64,000 bases of DNA from Clostridium neonatale (GCF_001458595.1 NZ_LN890324.1:62001-126000), one strand, 5' to 3'; numbered from the stretch's first letter, positions 18,637 to 28,272 are shown. The notes: generated by a model from the sequence alone, not told the origin. Made by a program: numbers and translations.

Positions 18637-19410
18637 TCAAATTATTAATTTATATTTAGTATATCTTACAATTATATCGTGTAATACTTCTACTGCATTT
18701 TCTCCTAGTTTATCATTATAGTATTTTGAAAATCTTTCATCAGCTATATACATTTCTGCAAGTCCAGCATGAGCTTCCTTTGAATATGATGGCCATGAAA
18801 ACTCTAGCCATTTCTTATGCTTTTCATATACCTTTTGGGCTTCATCACATTCTAAATCTTTTGTTTTAATAACTTTTGACAATAATTCAAACATTTCATC
18901 TTCAGTCTTCTGCATTTCATTAAAATTTTCTTCGCTCATATTTAAGAATTTATTATTTGAAGCTTCAACTACATCTTCTCCATATTTATTTCTAATTTCC
19001 TTGCCATACATAGCTTCATTTTTAGCTATCTTTTCCTTCTTTAATCCTTCAAATTTCTCTTTATCAGACATTTCTATCTCTCCCTTTTTATATGCTAATG
19101 TTTTTTCAACCGTCAATATTAATTGATCAAGTTGCTTTCGTCTGGAGATAAGCTTTTCGTAATGTTCCTCTAAAGCTTTTTTAGTATCAAAATCTGGATT
19201 AGAAATAATTTTTTGAATTTCTTCTAACTTCATATCCATAGATTTATAAAATAATATTTGTTGTAATAAATCTACTTCTCTTTCTCCATAAATTCTGTAA
19301 CCAGCTGAATTTATTCTACATGGCCTTAATAAACCAATTTCATCATAATATCTGAGTGTTCGTGCACTAACACCAGCAAGTTCAGCTAATCTTTTTATTG
19401 TATATTCCAT
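18637..19410 (-). CDS. MerR-family regulator with TipAS-like C-terminal domain
   Basis: A 257-residue regulator: the MerR winged helix at 1-70 (YTIKRLAELAGVSARTLRYYDEIGLL), a dimer coiled coil at about 80-112, and a C-terminal TipAS antibiotic-recognition-type domain (about 135-250). TipAS domains bind thiopeptide-like or other bulky drugs, and such proteins activate drug-response genes. The ligand here is unknown, and no obvious export gene is next to it. The CAGGAGGT site supports the ATG at 19410. Confidence 0.92.
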   Translation of the reverse strand: MEYTIKRLAELAGVSARTLRYYDEIGLLRPCRINSAGYRIYGEREVDLLQQILFYKSMDMKLEEIQKIISNPDFDTKKALEEHYEKLISRRKQLDQLILTVEKTLAYKKGEIEMSDKEKFEGLKKEKIAKNEAMYGKEIRNKYGEDVVEASNNKFLNMSEENFNEMQKTEDEMFELLSKVIKTKDLECDEAQKVYEKHKKWLEFSWPSYSKEAHAGLAEMYIADERFSKYYNDKLGENAVEVLHDIIVRYTKYKLII

Positions 19411-19434
19411 GACTTTGTACCTCCTGACAATTTC

Positions 19435-19465
19435 ATCATAAGGGATTACGTTGCGTTAATGTCAA
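19435..19465 (-). promoter_or_regulatory. MerR-type promoter with 19-bp spacer
   Basis: On the minus strand TTGACA (19465-19460) and TATGAT (19440-19435) are separated by 19 bases instead of 17. The spacer holds the imperfect dyad TTAACGCAACGTAA. The overlong spacer is the hallmark of promoters that MerR proteins untwist, so autoactivation is likely. Confidence 0.8.
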
Positions 19466-19512
19466 CATTTAATTTTAATTTTTTTATTTTCTATATTTAA
19501 GTTTAACTCTGC

Positions 19513-20040
19513 TTATTTAATAATCAATAAGTTAACCATTAAAATAGCCATTATCATTGCAGTTATATCAGCAATTACAGCTGCCCATAAAGTATGTCTA
19601 ATTTTTTTTACCTTAACTGCACCAAAGTAGACTGTTATTGTATAAAAAATAGTTTCTGTAGTACCCATGATTACAGATGCTATAAGTCCTATCTTTGTAT
19701 CTGGTCCAAAATTTTTAATTATTTCAGTAAACACACCTATTGCCCCACTGCCTGATAAAGGCTTTATAATAACAAGTGGCAGTAACTCTTTTGGCAATCC
19801 TATAAGATTTACAATAGGTCCTGCTATGTTGTTTAATGCATCCATGAGTTTTGCTTCTCTAAAAATCTGTACAGCTATTATCATTGCTAAAATATATGGG
19901 AAGATTCTCATTACTACGCCAAGACCTTCTTTTGCACCTTCTATGAACCACTCATAAACCTTCCTTTCTTTCAGCATTCCATAAGTTATAATTATAAGCA
20001 GTATTATTGGTATTATACTTTTACTTAAATAATTAATCAT
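19513..20040 (-). CDS. spmB: Spore maturation protein B
   Basis: A 175-residue membrane protein of the nucleoside-recognition (Gate) family with about five transmembrane segments. Conserved parts are EGAKEGLGVVMRIFPYILAMIIA and ITKPLSGSGA-type IIKPLSGSGAIGVFTEII. SpmB acts with SpmA in dehydration of the spore core in sporulating Firmicutes. I use the ATG at 20040. A TTG at 20046 is possible but lies only five bases from AGAGGT. With the ATG the gene starts two bases after the spmA stop, so the pair is translationally coupled. Confidence 0.92.
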   Translation of the reverse strand: MINYLSKSIIPIILLIIITYGMLKERKVYEWFIEGAKEGLGVVMRIFPYILAMIIAVQIFREAKLMDALNNIAGPIVNLIGLPKELLPLVIIKPLSGSGAIGVFTEIIKNFGPDTKIGLIASVIMGTTETIFYTITVYFGAVKVKKIRHTLWAAVIADITAMIMAILMVNLLIIK

Positions 20041-20042
20041 AA

Positions 20043-20618
20043 TCAAAAGTACCTCTCTAAAAGTTTACACGAACATACTCCAACTATTGCCGCCACAGTT
20101 GTTGATATAATTGCTGGTACTATAATTATTCCTGGATTAACTGAATTACAGGCTGCTCTGATTGATATTATTGTTGTAGGCACTAGCTGAATACATGCTG
20201 CATTTAATACTAAAAAAAGTGACATATCATTTGTTGTAGTCCCTTTATTAGGATTCAGCCTGTCCATTTCTTCCATAGCTCTAATTCCAAATGGAGTTGC
20301 TGCATTTGATAATCCCATCATATTTGCTGTAAGATTCATAACTATTGCTCCAAGAGCTTTCTCATCCTTTGCAGCATCTTTAAATATAAGCTTTAATACA
20401 GGTTTTAGTATTTTGGATAATTTTTCTGTAAATCCACTTTTTTCTGCAATTTTCATAACCCCACACCAAAAACACATTATTCCTGCAAGCTCTATCATAA
20501 ACGTTACTGTATTTCCACAAGAATTAACTATAGATTTTGATATCACTTCACCATTTCCATTAATTAAGCCAACAATTCCCCCTAGAAAAATTAACAAAAA
20601 CCAAATATAATTTATCAT
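20043..20618 (-). CDS. spmA: Spore maturation protein A
   Basis: A 191-residue membrane protein, partner of SpmB. Typical motifs are NSCGNTVTFMIELAGIMCFWCGVMKIAEKSG, ALGAIVMNLTANMMGLSNAATPFGIRAM and the QLVPTTIISIRAA segment. It has about four to five transmembrane segments. Unusually, no Shine-Dalgarno sequence is visible before the ATG; an inverted-repeat element begins within about ten bases of it. In Bacillus the operon is transcribed late in the mother cell or forespore lineage; I could not assign a sporulation promoter here. Confidence 0.92.
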   Translation of the reverse strand: MINYIWFLLIFLGGIVGLINGNGEVISKSIVNSCGNTVTFMIELAGIMCFWCGVMKIAEKSGFTEKLSKILKPVLKLIFKDAAKDEKALGAIVMNLTANMMGLSNAATPFGIRAMEEMDRLNPNKGTTTNDMSLFLVLNAACIQLVPTTIISIRAACNSVNPGIIIVPAIISTTVAAIVGVCSCKLLERYF

Positions 20619-20626
20619 TATACTTA

Positions 20627-20732
20627 TACAGTTAATAATTGATAATTGATACTGAACAATTAATTAAATATGTATTATTCTTTTTAATTAATTACCAACT
20701 GTCAACTCCCAGCTATCAACTGTACCCTTCCC
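20627..20732. repeat. Short inverted-repeat (MITE-like) element upstream of spmA
   Basis: About 105 bases bounded by imperfect inverted repeats: TACAGTTAATAATTGATAATTG at the left and its near-complement ACTGTCAACTCCCAGCTATCAACTGTA at the right, with internal TTAATTAA dyads. It has no coding potential. The ends resemble the CAGTTGATAGTTGACAGTT-type short repeats seen between genes in clostridia; that resemblance is from memory. Confidence 0.5.
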
Positions 20733-20839
20733 TCCTAAATATTATTACTCTTTAAATTTATATTCCTTGAACTTACATTTTAGTAGTGATACCATATAAT
20801 TATTAAACATAATATAAAAATATAAGGAGAAGTAACTTT

Positions 20840-21028
20840 ATGAAAGATTCCAATTTAAAATTAGCTCAAAACGATGTAGAAGAGGCTTTAAAAGCTGTTG
20901 AAGAAATGGAAGCTTGCATTACTAGTGATACTGGATCTTCAAAGGAAGAATTAAAAGAAAAATTTGTTCAATTAACAAGTAAAGTTCAAAGACTGGAAGA
21001 CATTCTTAAAAGTGAAGGTATACTTTAA
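20840..21028 (+). CDS. Small acidic helical protein of unknown function
   Basis: A 62-residue hydrophilic protein with an excellent AAGGAG site ten bases before the ATG and a terminator behind it. It is predicted almost entirely helical: LAQNDVEEALKAVEEMEACI, a Thr/Ser/Gly hinge (TSDTGSSK), then ELKEKFVQLTSKVQRLEDILKSEG. One cysteine is present. It is transcribed divergently from spmA. I do not recognise a named family; small proteins of this kind occur in clostridia. It may be a two-helix coiled-coil bundle. Confidence 0.75.
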   Translation: MKDSNLKLAQNDVEEALKAVEEMEACITSDTGSSKEELKEKFVQLTSKVQRLEDILKSEGIL

Positions 21029-21082
21029 TTTATCATTATTGAATTTATGTCTATAAAGAATATTGATTAAAATACGGCATAA

Positions 21083-21127
21083 AATAGCCTCATTAAGAAA
21101 TTTATATTTTCTTAATGGGGCTCTATT
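21083..21127 (+). terminator. Terminator after the 62-residue small protein
   Basis: Hairpin AATAGCC-T-CATTAAGAAA / TTTCTTAATG-GGGCT-CTATT with a TTTATATT loop. A T-rich TATTTATTT follows on the plus strand, 55 bases after the stop. Confidence 0.7.
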
Positions 21128-21161
21128 ATTTATTTAAATCAACTATTTAAAAATAAAAAAT

Positions 21162-21196
21162 CCCAAAGGAATTTAATTATATAAAATTCCTTTAGG
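21162..21196 (-). terminator. Terminator after ccpA
   Basis: Hairpin CCCAAAGGAATTT / AAATTCCTTTAGG. On the minus strand it is followed by ATTTTTTATTTTT, the complement of the A-run upstream. It lies 15 bases beyond the regulator stop. Confidence 0.85.
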
Positions 21197-21210
21197 TTAA
21201 ATATTAAAAA

Positions 21211-22209
21211 CTAAATTGTACTGTCTCTTTCAATCAATTGATGTTCCAAAACATATTGAGATTCCTCTAAAGGTTTTTGGCTTAACATCTTTATTAATAT
21301 TCTCATAGCTACAGAACCCATATCATATGTTGGTTGTGAAATAGTTGTTATCTTAGGATAGAAAATAGATGCTGCAAAATTATCATTAAATCCAACAACA
21401 CTTACATCCTTAGGAACTTCAAGTCCATTATCTCTCAATGCGTTTATAGCACCCATAGCAATATCATCAGATGCACAAACTATACCATCAAATTTCTTTC
21501 CTGATTTAATAAAGCTAATAACGCCTTCATAACCAGTCTTAATTTTTATTGAGTTAAGATACACTAAATCAGAATCTATATTAAGCTTTGCATCTTTCAT
21601 CGCAGACTCATATCCTGTATATCTATCGCCCCATGCATTCATACTATCTTTTTCAGTTCCTATAAATGCAATATTTTTTAATCCTTTACTTATTAAGAAA
21701 TTAGTACTATCAAAAGAAGCCTTTACATTATCAATTGTTACACTTGGAAGTGCGCCATCTTTATCACGTGTTTCAACAAGGACTGTTTTTAAGTCTAATT
21801 CATTAATTAAATCTAATATTTCTTCATTAAGAGAACTACTCATGTATAATACACCGTCAACCATTTTCTCTTTTAGCACTCTTAAATATTCTTTTTCCTT
21901 TTGTATATCTAAGTCAGAGTTGCATAATATTATATTATAATCATAAATATTGGAAACGTCTTCAGCTCCTCTAACTATCTCTGGGTAAAATTGATTTGAT
22001 ATATCTGGAAGTAGTATTCCTATTGTTTTTGTTCTTTGAGTTTTTAAACTTCTTGCTACTATATTAGGTCTATAACCTAATTTTTTTATTGCATCTAAGA
22101 CTTTTTTCTTAGTATCTTCATTTACTACATCGATATCATTTAAAACTCTAGAAACTGTTGCAATCGATACACCTGCTTCTTTTGCAACATCTTTAATAGA
22201 AGTAGCCAT
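21211..22209 (-). CDS. ccpA: Catabolite control protein A (LacI family)
   Basis: A 332-residue LacI-family regulator. The helix-turn-helix is TSIKDVAKEAGVSIATVSRVLNDIDVV, the hinge helix RPNIVARSLKTQRTKTIG, and a periplasmic-binding-protein-like core follows. I assign CcpA because it lies directly next to ileS, the arrangement I recall for ccpA in C. acetobutylicum, and because no sugar operon adjoins it. CcpA binds cre sites with HPr-Ser-P and directs carbon use, solvent formation and sporulation. A paralogous LacI regulator cannot be excluded without comparison. GGAGGAATAAAAA precedes the ATG. Confidence 0.75.
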   Translation of the reverse strand: MATSIKDVAKEAGVSIATVSRVLNDIDVVNEDTKKKVLDAIKKLGYRPNIVARSLKTQRTKTIGILLPDISNQFYPEIVRGAEDVSNIYDYNIILCNSDLDIQKEKEYLRVLKEKMVDGVLYMSSSLNEEILDLINELDLKTVLVETRDKDGALPSVTIDNVKASFDSTNFLISKGLKNIAFIGTEKDSMNAWGDRYTGYESAMKDAKLNIDSDLVYLNSIKIKTGYEGVISFIKSGKKFDGIVCASDDIAMGAINALRDNGLEVPKDVSVVGFNDNFAASIFYPKITTISQPTYDMGSVAMRILIKMLSQKPLEESQYVLEHQLIERDSTI

Positions 22210-22416
22210 TTTTTATTCCTCCTTTGAATTTTCTAGATACTTTAATTATACTAATATATTGCATAATAAATCAATAATAGTATGCACAAATAATCTCTAT
22301 TTCTATTATAAAGTTTCACAAAAATTTACTTTTATAATAATTATAGTATATTTATTATAATAATCATAGCTTAAAACTTATTTTAATTTATTATGCAGTT
22401 TTTTTCTTTAAAGTAT

Positions 22417-22447
22417 ACTAGGAATCTAAATCTCTTAGATCCCTAGT
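22417..22447 (-). terminator. Hairpin after ileS
   Basis: Inverted repeat ACTAGGAATCTAA / TTAGATCCCTAGT (one mismatch), 19 bases past the ileS stop. On the minus strand the following bases (ATACTTTAAAG) lack a clean T-run, so it may terminate weakly or protect the 3-prime end. Confidence 0.55.
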
Positions 22448-22465
22448 GCACTCATAAGGCAATTA

Positions 22466-25400
22466 CTATTTTATAACTTCAACTGTCATATTTAACTTTT
22501 CACCATTTATAGTTACTTCTGTATAATCAGCTTCTAAAGAATATATAACTTCTTCTGTTAAAGTTTCTTTCTTAATTGTATCTTCAAACTTCTTAATTAC
22601 GTTAATTAACATATCATTATCAGAAACATAAAGTTTTATCTTATCAGCCACTTCAAATCCTTTATCTTTTCTCATGTTTTGAATCTTTGAAATCATTTCT
22701 CTTACATGACCTTCTTCTTGAAGTTCTGGAGTGATTGTAGTATCTAACACAACTCCAATTTCACCTTCACCAGCAAATGCATATCCTTCTAAGCCTTGCA
22801 TTGTTACTAGAAGATTTTCATTAGTAAGAACTATTTCAGTTCCATTAACATCTATAGTTTCTTCTCCACCATTTTGAATCTTTTGAGCTAGTTCCATTTG
22901 ATTCTTTTCTGAAATAGCTTTTCTGATTTGTGGTATTAACTTACCATATGCTTTACCAAGTACAGGTAAGTTAGGCTTAATTTCAAAATTAACATGTTCA
23001 GATAAATCTGCACCTAATTCAACAGCTTTGATATTTAATTCTTCTTTAACTATATCTCCATAATATTCTGGTAAAGATTTAGTTGAAACAAGCATTGTTG
23101 AAAGTGGCTGTCTGTTCTTGATATTAGCTGAATTTCTTGCACTTCTTCCAAGTTTAACAAGAGTATATGCTAAATCCATTTCTTTTTCTAATTCTACATT
23201 TATAGCAGCCTTATCAGCTTCTGGGAACTTACATAAATGAACGCTTTCTACAGCATCCTTATCTAAACTTACAACTAAGTTTTGATAAATTTCTTCTGAT
23301 ATAAATGGTACAAATGGTGCTGCAACTGTAACTAAAGTAGTTAATACTTTATATAAAGTTACATAGGCTCCAATCTTATCATCACTTAAGTCTTGAGCCC
23401 AGAATCTAGCTCTGTTTCTTCTTACATACCAGTTTGATAATTCATCTGTAAAGTCTTCAATAGCTAAAGCAGCTTGAGTAATCTTATATCCACTTAAGTT
23501 TTCATCTACAGTTTCAATTAATGTATTTAATTTAGATATAATCCACTTATCCATTACATTCCCTGAAACGAAATCTGGATATTTAGTTGGATCAAATTTA
23601 TCTATATCCGCATATAGAACATAGAATGAGTATACGTTCCATAATGTTCCTAAGAATTTTCTTTGAGTTTCAGCAACATCATCTATAGAGAATCTTGTTG
23701 GTAGCCATGGTGCACTTGCAGTATAGAAGTGCCATCTTGTAGCATCAGCTCCTTGGCTTCCTAATACTTCAAATGGATCTACAACATTTCCCTTAGACTT
23801 AGACATCTTAAGTCCTTTTTTATCTAAAACGTGACCTAATACTATACAGTTTTCAAATGGATTTGTATCAAATAAACATGTTGATATAGCCATTAATGTA
23901 TAGAACCATCCTCTAGTTTGGTCAACTGCTTCTGAAATAAATTGTGCTGGGAAGTTCTTTTCAAAAGTTTCTTTATTTTCAAATGGATAGTGCCATTGTG
24001 CAAAAGGCATTGATCCTGAATCAAACCAGCAGTCAATTACTTCATGAGTTCTAGTCATTTCCTTACCACATTCAGGACATTTTAACTTGATTCCATCAAC
24101 ATATGGTTTGTGTAATTCTATTCCCTTGCAGTCTGTAGTAGCTTTTGATTCCAATTCTTCTCTGCTTCCTATACATTCTCTGTGACCACATTCACATTGC
24201 CATATTGGAAGTGGAGTTCCCCAGTATCTATCTCTTGAAATACCCCAGTCAATAACATTTTCAAGGAACTTACCAAATCTACCTGTTCTAATGTTATCAG
24301 GATACCAATTTACTTTATTATTATTTTCAAGTAATTTATCTCTCATTTGAGTCATGGCAACAAACCAGCTGTCTTTTGGATAGTAAAGAAGTGGTGTATC
24401 ACATCTCCAACAATGTGGATATGAATGTAGATGCTTATGTTTATCAAATAATTGATTATGCTCTTCTAAGTAATTACAAATGCTTTCATCACATTTCTTA
24501 ACGAATTTTCCTGCCCATGGAGTTACTTCATCTACGAAGTTACCACTTGCGTCAACCATGTTTACAAATGCGATGCCATTTTGTTTTGCAACAAAGCTAT
24601 CATCTTCACCATAAGCTGGGGCTATATGAACTATACCAGTACCATCTGTTAATGTTACATAGTCTCCATGAATTACAACAAATGCTTTACCTTCAACCTT
24701 AGCAAAAGGTAATAATTGTTCATATTCAGTTCCTAATAGTTCTTCACCTTTATATTCTTTTATTACTTCATATTCTCTATCGCCAAGCACTTTTTCAATT
24801 AAGTCTTTAGCTAATACATAAACTTCATCTCCAACTTTAACATCTGCATATGTATAAGCTTTGTTTATACATAATGCTAAATTTGATGGTAATGTCCAAG
24901 GAGTTGTTGTCCAGGCAAGTATATACTTGTTATCTTCTCCTTTAACCTTAAATTTAGCAGTAGCAGTTAAATCTTTAACATCTTTATATCCTTGAGCAAC
25001 TTCATGAGATGATAAAGCTGTTCCACATCTTGGACAGTAAGGCATTACCTTATGACCTTTATATAATAAACCTTTATCCCATAGCTTCTTTAATGCCCAC
25101 CATTCTGATTCTATATAATCATCATGATAAGTTACATATGGATCATCCATATCAACCCAGAATCCAATTTGTTCAGACATATCTTTCCATAAGCTAACAT
25201 ATGAGAATACGCTGTCCTTACATTCAGTAATGAATTTTTCAACACCGTAATCTTCTATTTGTTCTTTCCCTGAGATTCCTAGTTTCTTTTCTATTTCAAG
25301 CTCAACTGGAAGGCCATGAGTATCCCATCCAGCTTTTCTTAAAACTTTATATCCCTTCATAACTTTAAATCTTGGAATTATGTCCTTCATAACTCTTGTT

Positions 25401-25579
25401 AAGATATGACCAACATGTGGCTTTCCATTTGCAGTTGGAGGACCATCATAAAAAGTAAAATACTCTCCATCTTGATTTGAATCAAAACTTTTTTGAATTA
25501 CATCTTTTTCCTTCCAAAACTTAGCGATTTCTTTTTCCATATCTACAGTACTTTTAGAAGAATCAACTTTTTTGTACAT
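22466..25579 (-). CDS. ileS: Isoleucyl-tRNA synthetase (long, type 2 form)
   Basis: A 1037-residue class I synthetase. HVGH is at residues 55-58 ([12 protein letters not shown]) and KMSKSKGN near residue 593 ([16 protein letters not shown]). The CP1 editing domain between them (about 190-400) contains [10 protein letters not shown] and [14 protein letters not shown]. Zinc-type cysteines CPRCG, CECG and CPECG are present, and an anticodon-binding domain lies in the C-terminal third. Length and N-terminus fit the eukaryote-like type 2 IleRS, a class known for natural mupirocin tolerance; that property is inferred. It is controlled by the T-box leader upstream. Confidence 0.96.
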   Translation of the reverse strand: MYKKVDSSKSTVDMEKEIAKFWKEKDVIQKSFDSNQDGEYFTFYDGPPTANGKPHVGHILTRVMKDIIPRFKVMKGYKVLRKAGWDTHGLPVELEIEKKLGISGKEQIEDYGVEKFITECKDSVFSYVSLWKDMSEQIGFWVDMDDPYVTYHDDYIESEWWALKKLWDKGLLYKGHKVMPYCPRCGTALSSHEVAQGYKDVKDLTATAKFKVKGEDNKYILAWTTTPWTLPSNLALCINKAYTYADVKVGDEVYVLAKDLIEKVLGDREYEVIKEYKGEELLGTEYEQLLPFAKVEGKAFVVIHGDYVTLTDGTGIVHIAPAYGEDDSFVAKQNGIAFVNMVDASGNFVDEVTPWAGKFVKKCDESICNYLEEHNQLFDKHKHLHSYPHCWRCDTPLLYYPKDSWFVAMTQMRDKLLENNNKVNWYPDNIRTGRFGKFLENVIDWGISRDRYWGTPLPIWQCECGHRECIGSREELESKATTDCKGIELHKPYVDGIKLKCPECGKEMTRTHEVIDCWFDSGSMPFAQWHYPFENKETFEKNFPAQFISEAVDQTRGWFYTLMAISTCLFDTNPFENCIVLGHVLDKKGLKMSKSKGNVVDPFEVLGSQGADATRWHFYTASAPWLPTRFSIDDVAETQRKFLGTLWNVYSFYVLYADIDKFDPTKYPDFVSGNVMDKWIISKLNTLIETVDENLSGYKITQAALAIEDFTDELSNWYVRRNRARFWAQDLSDDKIGAYVTLYKVLTTLVTVAAPFVPFISEEIYQNLVVSLDKDAVESVHLCKFPEADKAAINVELEKEMDLAYTLVKLGRSARNSANIKNRQPLSTMLVSTKSLPEYYGDIVKEELNIKAVELGADLSEHVNFEIKPNLPVLGKAYGKLIPQIRKAISEKNQMELAQKIQNGGEETIDVNGTEIVLTNENLLVTMQGLEGYAFAGEGEIGVVLDTTITPELQEEGHVREMISKIQNMRKDKGFEVADKIKLYVSDNDMLINVIKKFEDTIKKETLTEEVIYSLEADYTEVTINGEKLNMTVEVIK

Positions 25580-25641
25580 TAAATTTTCCCCTTTCCATGC
25601 GTATAAAATTATCTATTAATTGTTATTATTGCCTAAAACAT

Positions 25642-25856
25642 AAAAAAAACTCCATCCTAAAGGACGAAGTTGAATTCGCAAACCACCTAAGGTCATTGCA
25701 TCATAATAAATGCTTTAGTTCAAGTACATACATACTCTATCCTTTAACGCAGGTCAACGTGATAACTTATTCAGCGTATAAGCTTTTCAGTCTCCAACTC
25801 CTAGGTGATTTTCTCATAGATTTATTATAGCTTTCCACCAAACAGCTACTCTCTAA
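25642..25856 (-). promoter_or_regulatory. T-box leader (isoleucine) controlling ileS
   Basis: The minus strand carries TTAGGTGGTTTGCGAA (about 25690-25676), a T-box bulge with UGGU for tRNA ACCA. It is followed by the terminator stem ACTTCGTCC / GGATGGAGT (with wobble pairs) and a T-run ending at 25642. Stem I begins near AGAGAGTAGCTGTTTGGTGG (25853-25834). ATC in GAGAAAATCACC (about 25808) is a plausible isoleucine specifier. The sequence 25857-26106 is AT-rich promoter/spacer with no gene. Confidence 0.85.
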
Positions 25857-26106
25857 AAATAAATTCTAAGATACTTTTCCTAATCACAGTCTTTCATTAT
25901 TTTCTAATTATATATTACCAAATTTTAATTGTCAATTCATGACTATATAATTACTTAGTATTCTTAAAATTTATCAATATGTTCTTAATGCTGATAAATA
26001 ATCATAACAAAAGAATACTAGTAAATGACTTTGTTAAAAATAAACTTTTGTTGATTTGATTCTTTATATATTTTATTTGTTGCTTATGTGTAAAGCGGCT
26101 CATTAT

Positions 26107-26223
26107 TTATATATTGTCCTTATCATTTCTAATGCTGATATCATCAATAACTTCATTCAAAAGATTATTTTCTTCTGAGATCCCATCAGAGCTATCTAAA
26201 TTACGTTTATCATTATTATCCAT
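26107..26223 (-). CDS. Very small acidic protein (38 residues)
   Basis: The minus-strand ORF starts ATG at 26223 behind a strong AAGGGGG site and an extended -10 box, and ends TAA at 26107. The product, beginning MDNNDKRNLDSSDGISEE, is hydrophilic and strongly acidic with no membrane segment. The ribosome site, clean frame and promoter support translation. I recognise no family. It lies between the ileS leader and a divergent membrane-protein gene. A longer ORF on the opposite strand (26114-26296) has no ribosome site and is rejected. Confidence 0.6.
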   Translation of the reverse strand: MDNNDKRNLDSSDGISEENNLLNEVIDDISIRNDKDNI

Positions 26224-26253
26224 GTTTTCCCCCTTGAACATTATTTCAAAATT

Positions 26254-26262
26254 ATTATACCA
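26254..26262 (-). promoter_or_regulatory. Extended -10 promoter for the 38-residue ORF
   Basis: On the minus strand TGGTATAAT (26262-26254) is a perfect extended -10 element. No good -35 is seen. It lies about 30 bases before the AAGGGGG ribosome site. Confidence 0.55.
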
Positions 26263-26380
26263 AACTTTTCATTTTCCCATTATATATTATATTTAACCTT
26301 AATAAACTTTAATTACAATTATAACCATGATATAATAAATTGAAATTATTTTAAATTATTAATTAGGGGGATAAATAATT

Positions 26381-26752
26381 ATGGAAAATTCAAACAATAT
26401 GGGTATTAATCAATACTCAAGTTCAGAAGTTCCTTCTGAAATAAAAAAATGGAATTGGGGAGCTTTTATGATGAATATTATGTGGGGCATAGGTAATAAA
26501 TCTTATCTTACTCTACTTTGTCTAATTCCACTATTCAATATAATTTGGATATTTGTATGTGGTGCAAAAGGAAATGAATGGGCTTGGAAAAATGGTAATT
26601 ATTCTAGTCCAGAAGAATTTTTCTTAGTTCAAAATACTTGGAATAGAGCTGGATTTGTTTCATTCATAATAACAATATGTATTTTGGCAGTATATATTCT
26701 TTTAGCTGTTGTATTTGCTGCAGCATTCATAGGTTCATTTAATAACTATTAA
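26381..26752 (+). CDS. Small membrane protein of unknown function
   Basis: A 123-residue protein. The N-terminus is a soluble Ser/Asn-rich tail followed by PSEIKKWNWGAFMMNIMWGIGNKSY, two hydrophobic segments (about 42-62 and 92-120) and a conserved CGAKGNEWAWKNGNYSSPEEFFLVQNTWNRAG loop. Proteins with this WNWGAF / GNEWAW pattern are common in Firmicutes and are sometimes labelled ribonuclease G, which the sequence does not support. An AGGGGGG site lies 11 bases before the ATG, and TGATATAAT at 26328-26336 gives an extended -10 promoter. It is a single-gene unit. Confidence 0.8.
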   Translation: MENSNNMGINQYSSSEVPSEIKKWNWGAFMMNIMWGIGNKSYLTLLCLIPLFNIIWIFVCGAKGNEWAWKNGNYSSPEEFFLVQNTWNRAGFVSFIITICILAVYILLAVVFAAAFIGSFNNY

Positions 26753-26766
26753 TAGGTTTAATCTTT

Positions 26767-26799
26767 AAAAGAGGTTTCATGCTAACTGAAACCTCTTTT
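26767..26799 (+). terminator. Terminator after the 123-residue membrane protein
   Basis: Perfect 13-bp inverted repeat AAAAGAGGTTTCA / TGAAACCTCTTTT with a 7-base loop, followed by CTAATTTC on the plus strand. The A and T arms also suit the minus direction. Confidence 0.85.
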
Positions 26800-26863
26800 C
26801 TAATTTCTATAATTATAACCTCTTCTATCTAATAACCAATTCCAACCATCTTCTATTTATAAA

Positions 26864-27553
26864 TTAAGACATGTAATCTCCGTTATAACTTACTAAAACA
26901 ACATTCGAAATACCTTCTAATTTTGATATGGCATTTACAAATTTTGTAGTATTTTTCTTTAATCCAACCTCAACTGTAATTTCAACTCCATTTACAGGTG
27001 AAACAGTCTTTGATTTAACATTATACTTTTCAACACTTTTTGAAAGTAAATTTAATGCATTATTTTCTGAATCATCATCTGAACAGTTTATAACTAATAT
27101 ATATGGATTATTTGCAGTTTTCTTATTAACAAATAATATCATTACTATACCTATGAATATTGATGCTATTATTGCAAGTGGTATTAATCCAGCTCCAATT
27201 ACTATTCCTGAACTAATTGACCAAAAAAGATATGCTATATCAATAGGTTCCTTAATTGCACTTCTGAAACGTACAATAGAAAGAGCACCTACCATACCTA
27301 GTGATAATACAATATTAGATGTTACCGCTAATATGATTAAAGTAGTAATTAAACAAAGTGCTAAAAGTGATATTGCAAAACTTTCTGAATACATTACACC
27401 TTTAAAAGTTTTTTTGTAAACTTGCATTATAAACAGCCCAACCACAAAAGCTAATAACAACGCTATAGCCATGTCTAAATATGAAATTGAACTTAATTTT
27501 TCTACAAAACTAGATTTTAAAATATCGCTAAAATTAATTGCTGAATCAGACAT
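26864..27553 (-). CDS. DUF4956 domain membrane protein
   Basis: A 229-residue protein with about four transmembrane segments (around 28-48, 60-85, 88-105, 112-145). The conserved SLGMVGALSIVRFRSAIKEPIDIAYLFWSISSGI core is followed by a C-terminal soluble ACT-like domain (about 150-229). DUF4956 proteins are usually encoded beside VTC-domain proteins and spore coat CotH kinases. Here it follows the VTC gene by 32 bases with its own AGGAGG site, so the two are one operon. A membrane role in polyphosphate handling is an inference from that linkage. Confidence 0.9.
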   Translation of the reverse strand: MSDSAINFSDILKSSFVEKLSSISYLDMAIALLLAFVVGLFIMQVYKKTFKGVMYSESFAISLLALCLITTLIILAVTSNIVLSLGMVGALSIVRFRSAIKEPIDIAYLFWSISSGIVIGAGLIPLAIIASIFIGIVMILFVNKKTANNPYILVINCSDDDSENNALNLLSKSVEKYNVKSKTVSPVNGVEITVEVGLKKNTTKFVNAISKLEGISNVVLVSYNGDYMS

Positions 27554-27585
27554 TCTTTTTCCTCCTAAAATTATATGTATTTCGT

Positions 27586-28272
27586 CTATCCATAAATTCT
27601 TGCAGCTTCATATTTTGAAATTGAAGTTGCTCTACGTTCTTTTACTTGTATAATATCTCTTATTATTTGTGGTAAAAACTCATCAAATTTTACCTCTAAA
27701 ACAATGTATTTATTATCTATGGTTTCTATAGTTGCTAGATTATCATCAAACATATTTATATTATTTAAACCTGTTCTTACCGATTTATCAAAAGTTATCC
27801 TCACATTTCCTATTGGATATATATATGCTTCTCTTGTATAGTCAACTATGGTTTTCGGTCTTAATAGATTTCCCTTCATTTCACTATACAAATCAATAAA
27901 TAACTTTTTATTAGAATCTCTCAAAAATTCTATGTCTCCATTTATTATTTTCTCACATTCTTCTTTTGTGATTTTCTCACTATCTTTAAGACACAATCCT
28001 CTTATCTTTGATTTTTTTTCTAGTCTTATAAATTCATGATTATCATTATAAAACCTAATACGAAACTTGTGCCTCTTAGGAACTCCTATAACCTTTTCCA
28101 TTAATGCCTTATCATAAACATTATCAAAGTATAAGCTTCTTATTTTATATTCATTATTTTCATTAGCATTCTTATCTATGTGCATTATAGATCTTAATCT
28201 ACTTTTAATTGATATATAATCAGAGAAATTAATATAATGCTTTAGCTCATGTCTAAATTTAACCTCTTCCAT
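27586..28272 (-). CDS. VTC-domain polyphosphate polymerase-like protein
   Basis: A 228-residue protein consisting of one VTC tunnel domain: RHELKHYI near the N-terminus, IRSLYFDN, RHKFRIRFYN, FIRLEKKSK, VDYTREAYI, VRITFDKSV, IVLEVKFDEFLP and SISKYEAARIYG. The alternating basic and Glu/Lys residues match the active tunnel of yeast Vtc4, which makes polyphosphate from ATP. The bacterial enzymes are presumed to act similarly. There is no SPX domain. CGGAGGTG precedes the ATG. Upstream, beyond a terminator, lies a two-component pair. Confidence 0.88.
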   Translation of the reverse strand: MEEVKFRHELKHYINFSDYISIKSRLRSIMHIDKNANENNEYKIRSLYFDNVYDKALMEKVIGVPKRHKFRIRFYNDNHEFIRLEKKSKIRGLCLKDSEKITKEECEKIINGDIEFLRDSNKKLFIDLYSEMKGNLLRPKTIVDYTREAYIYPIGNVRITFDKSVRTGLNNINMFDDNLATIETIDNKYIVLEVKFDEFLPQIIRDIIQVKERRATSISKYEAARIYG

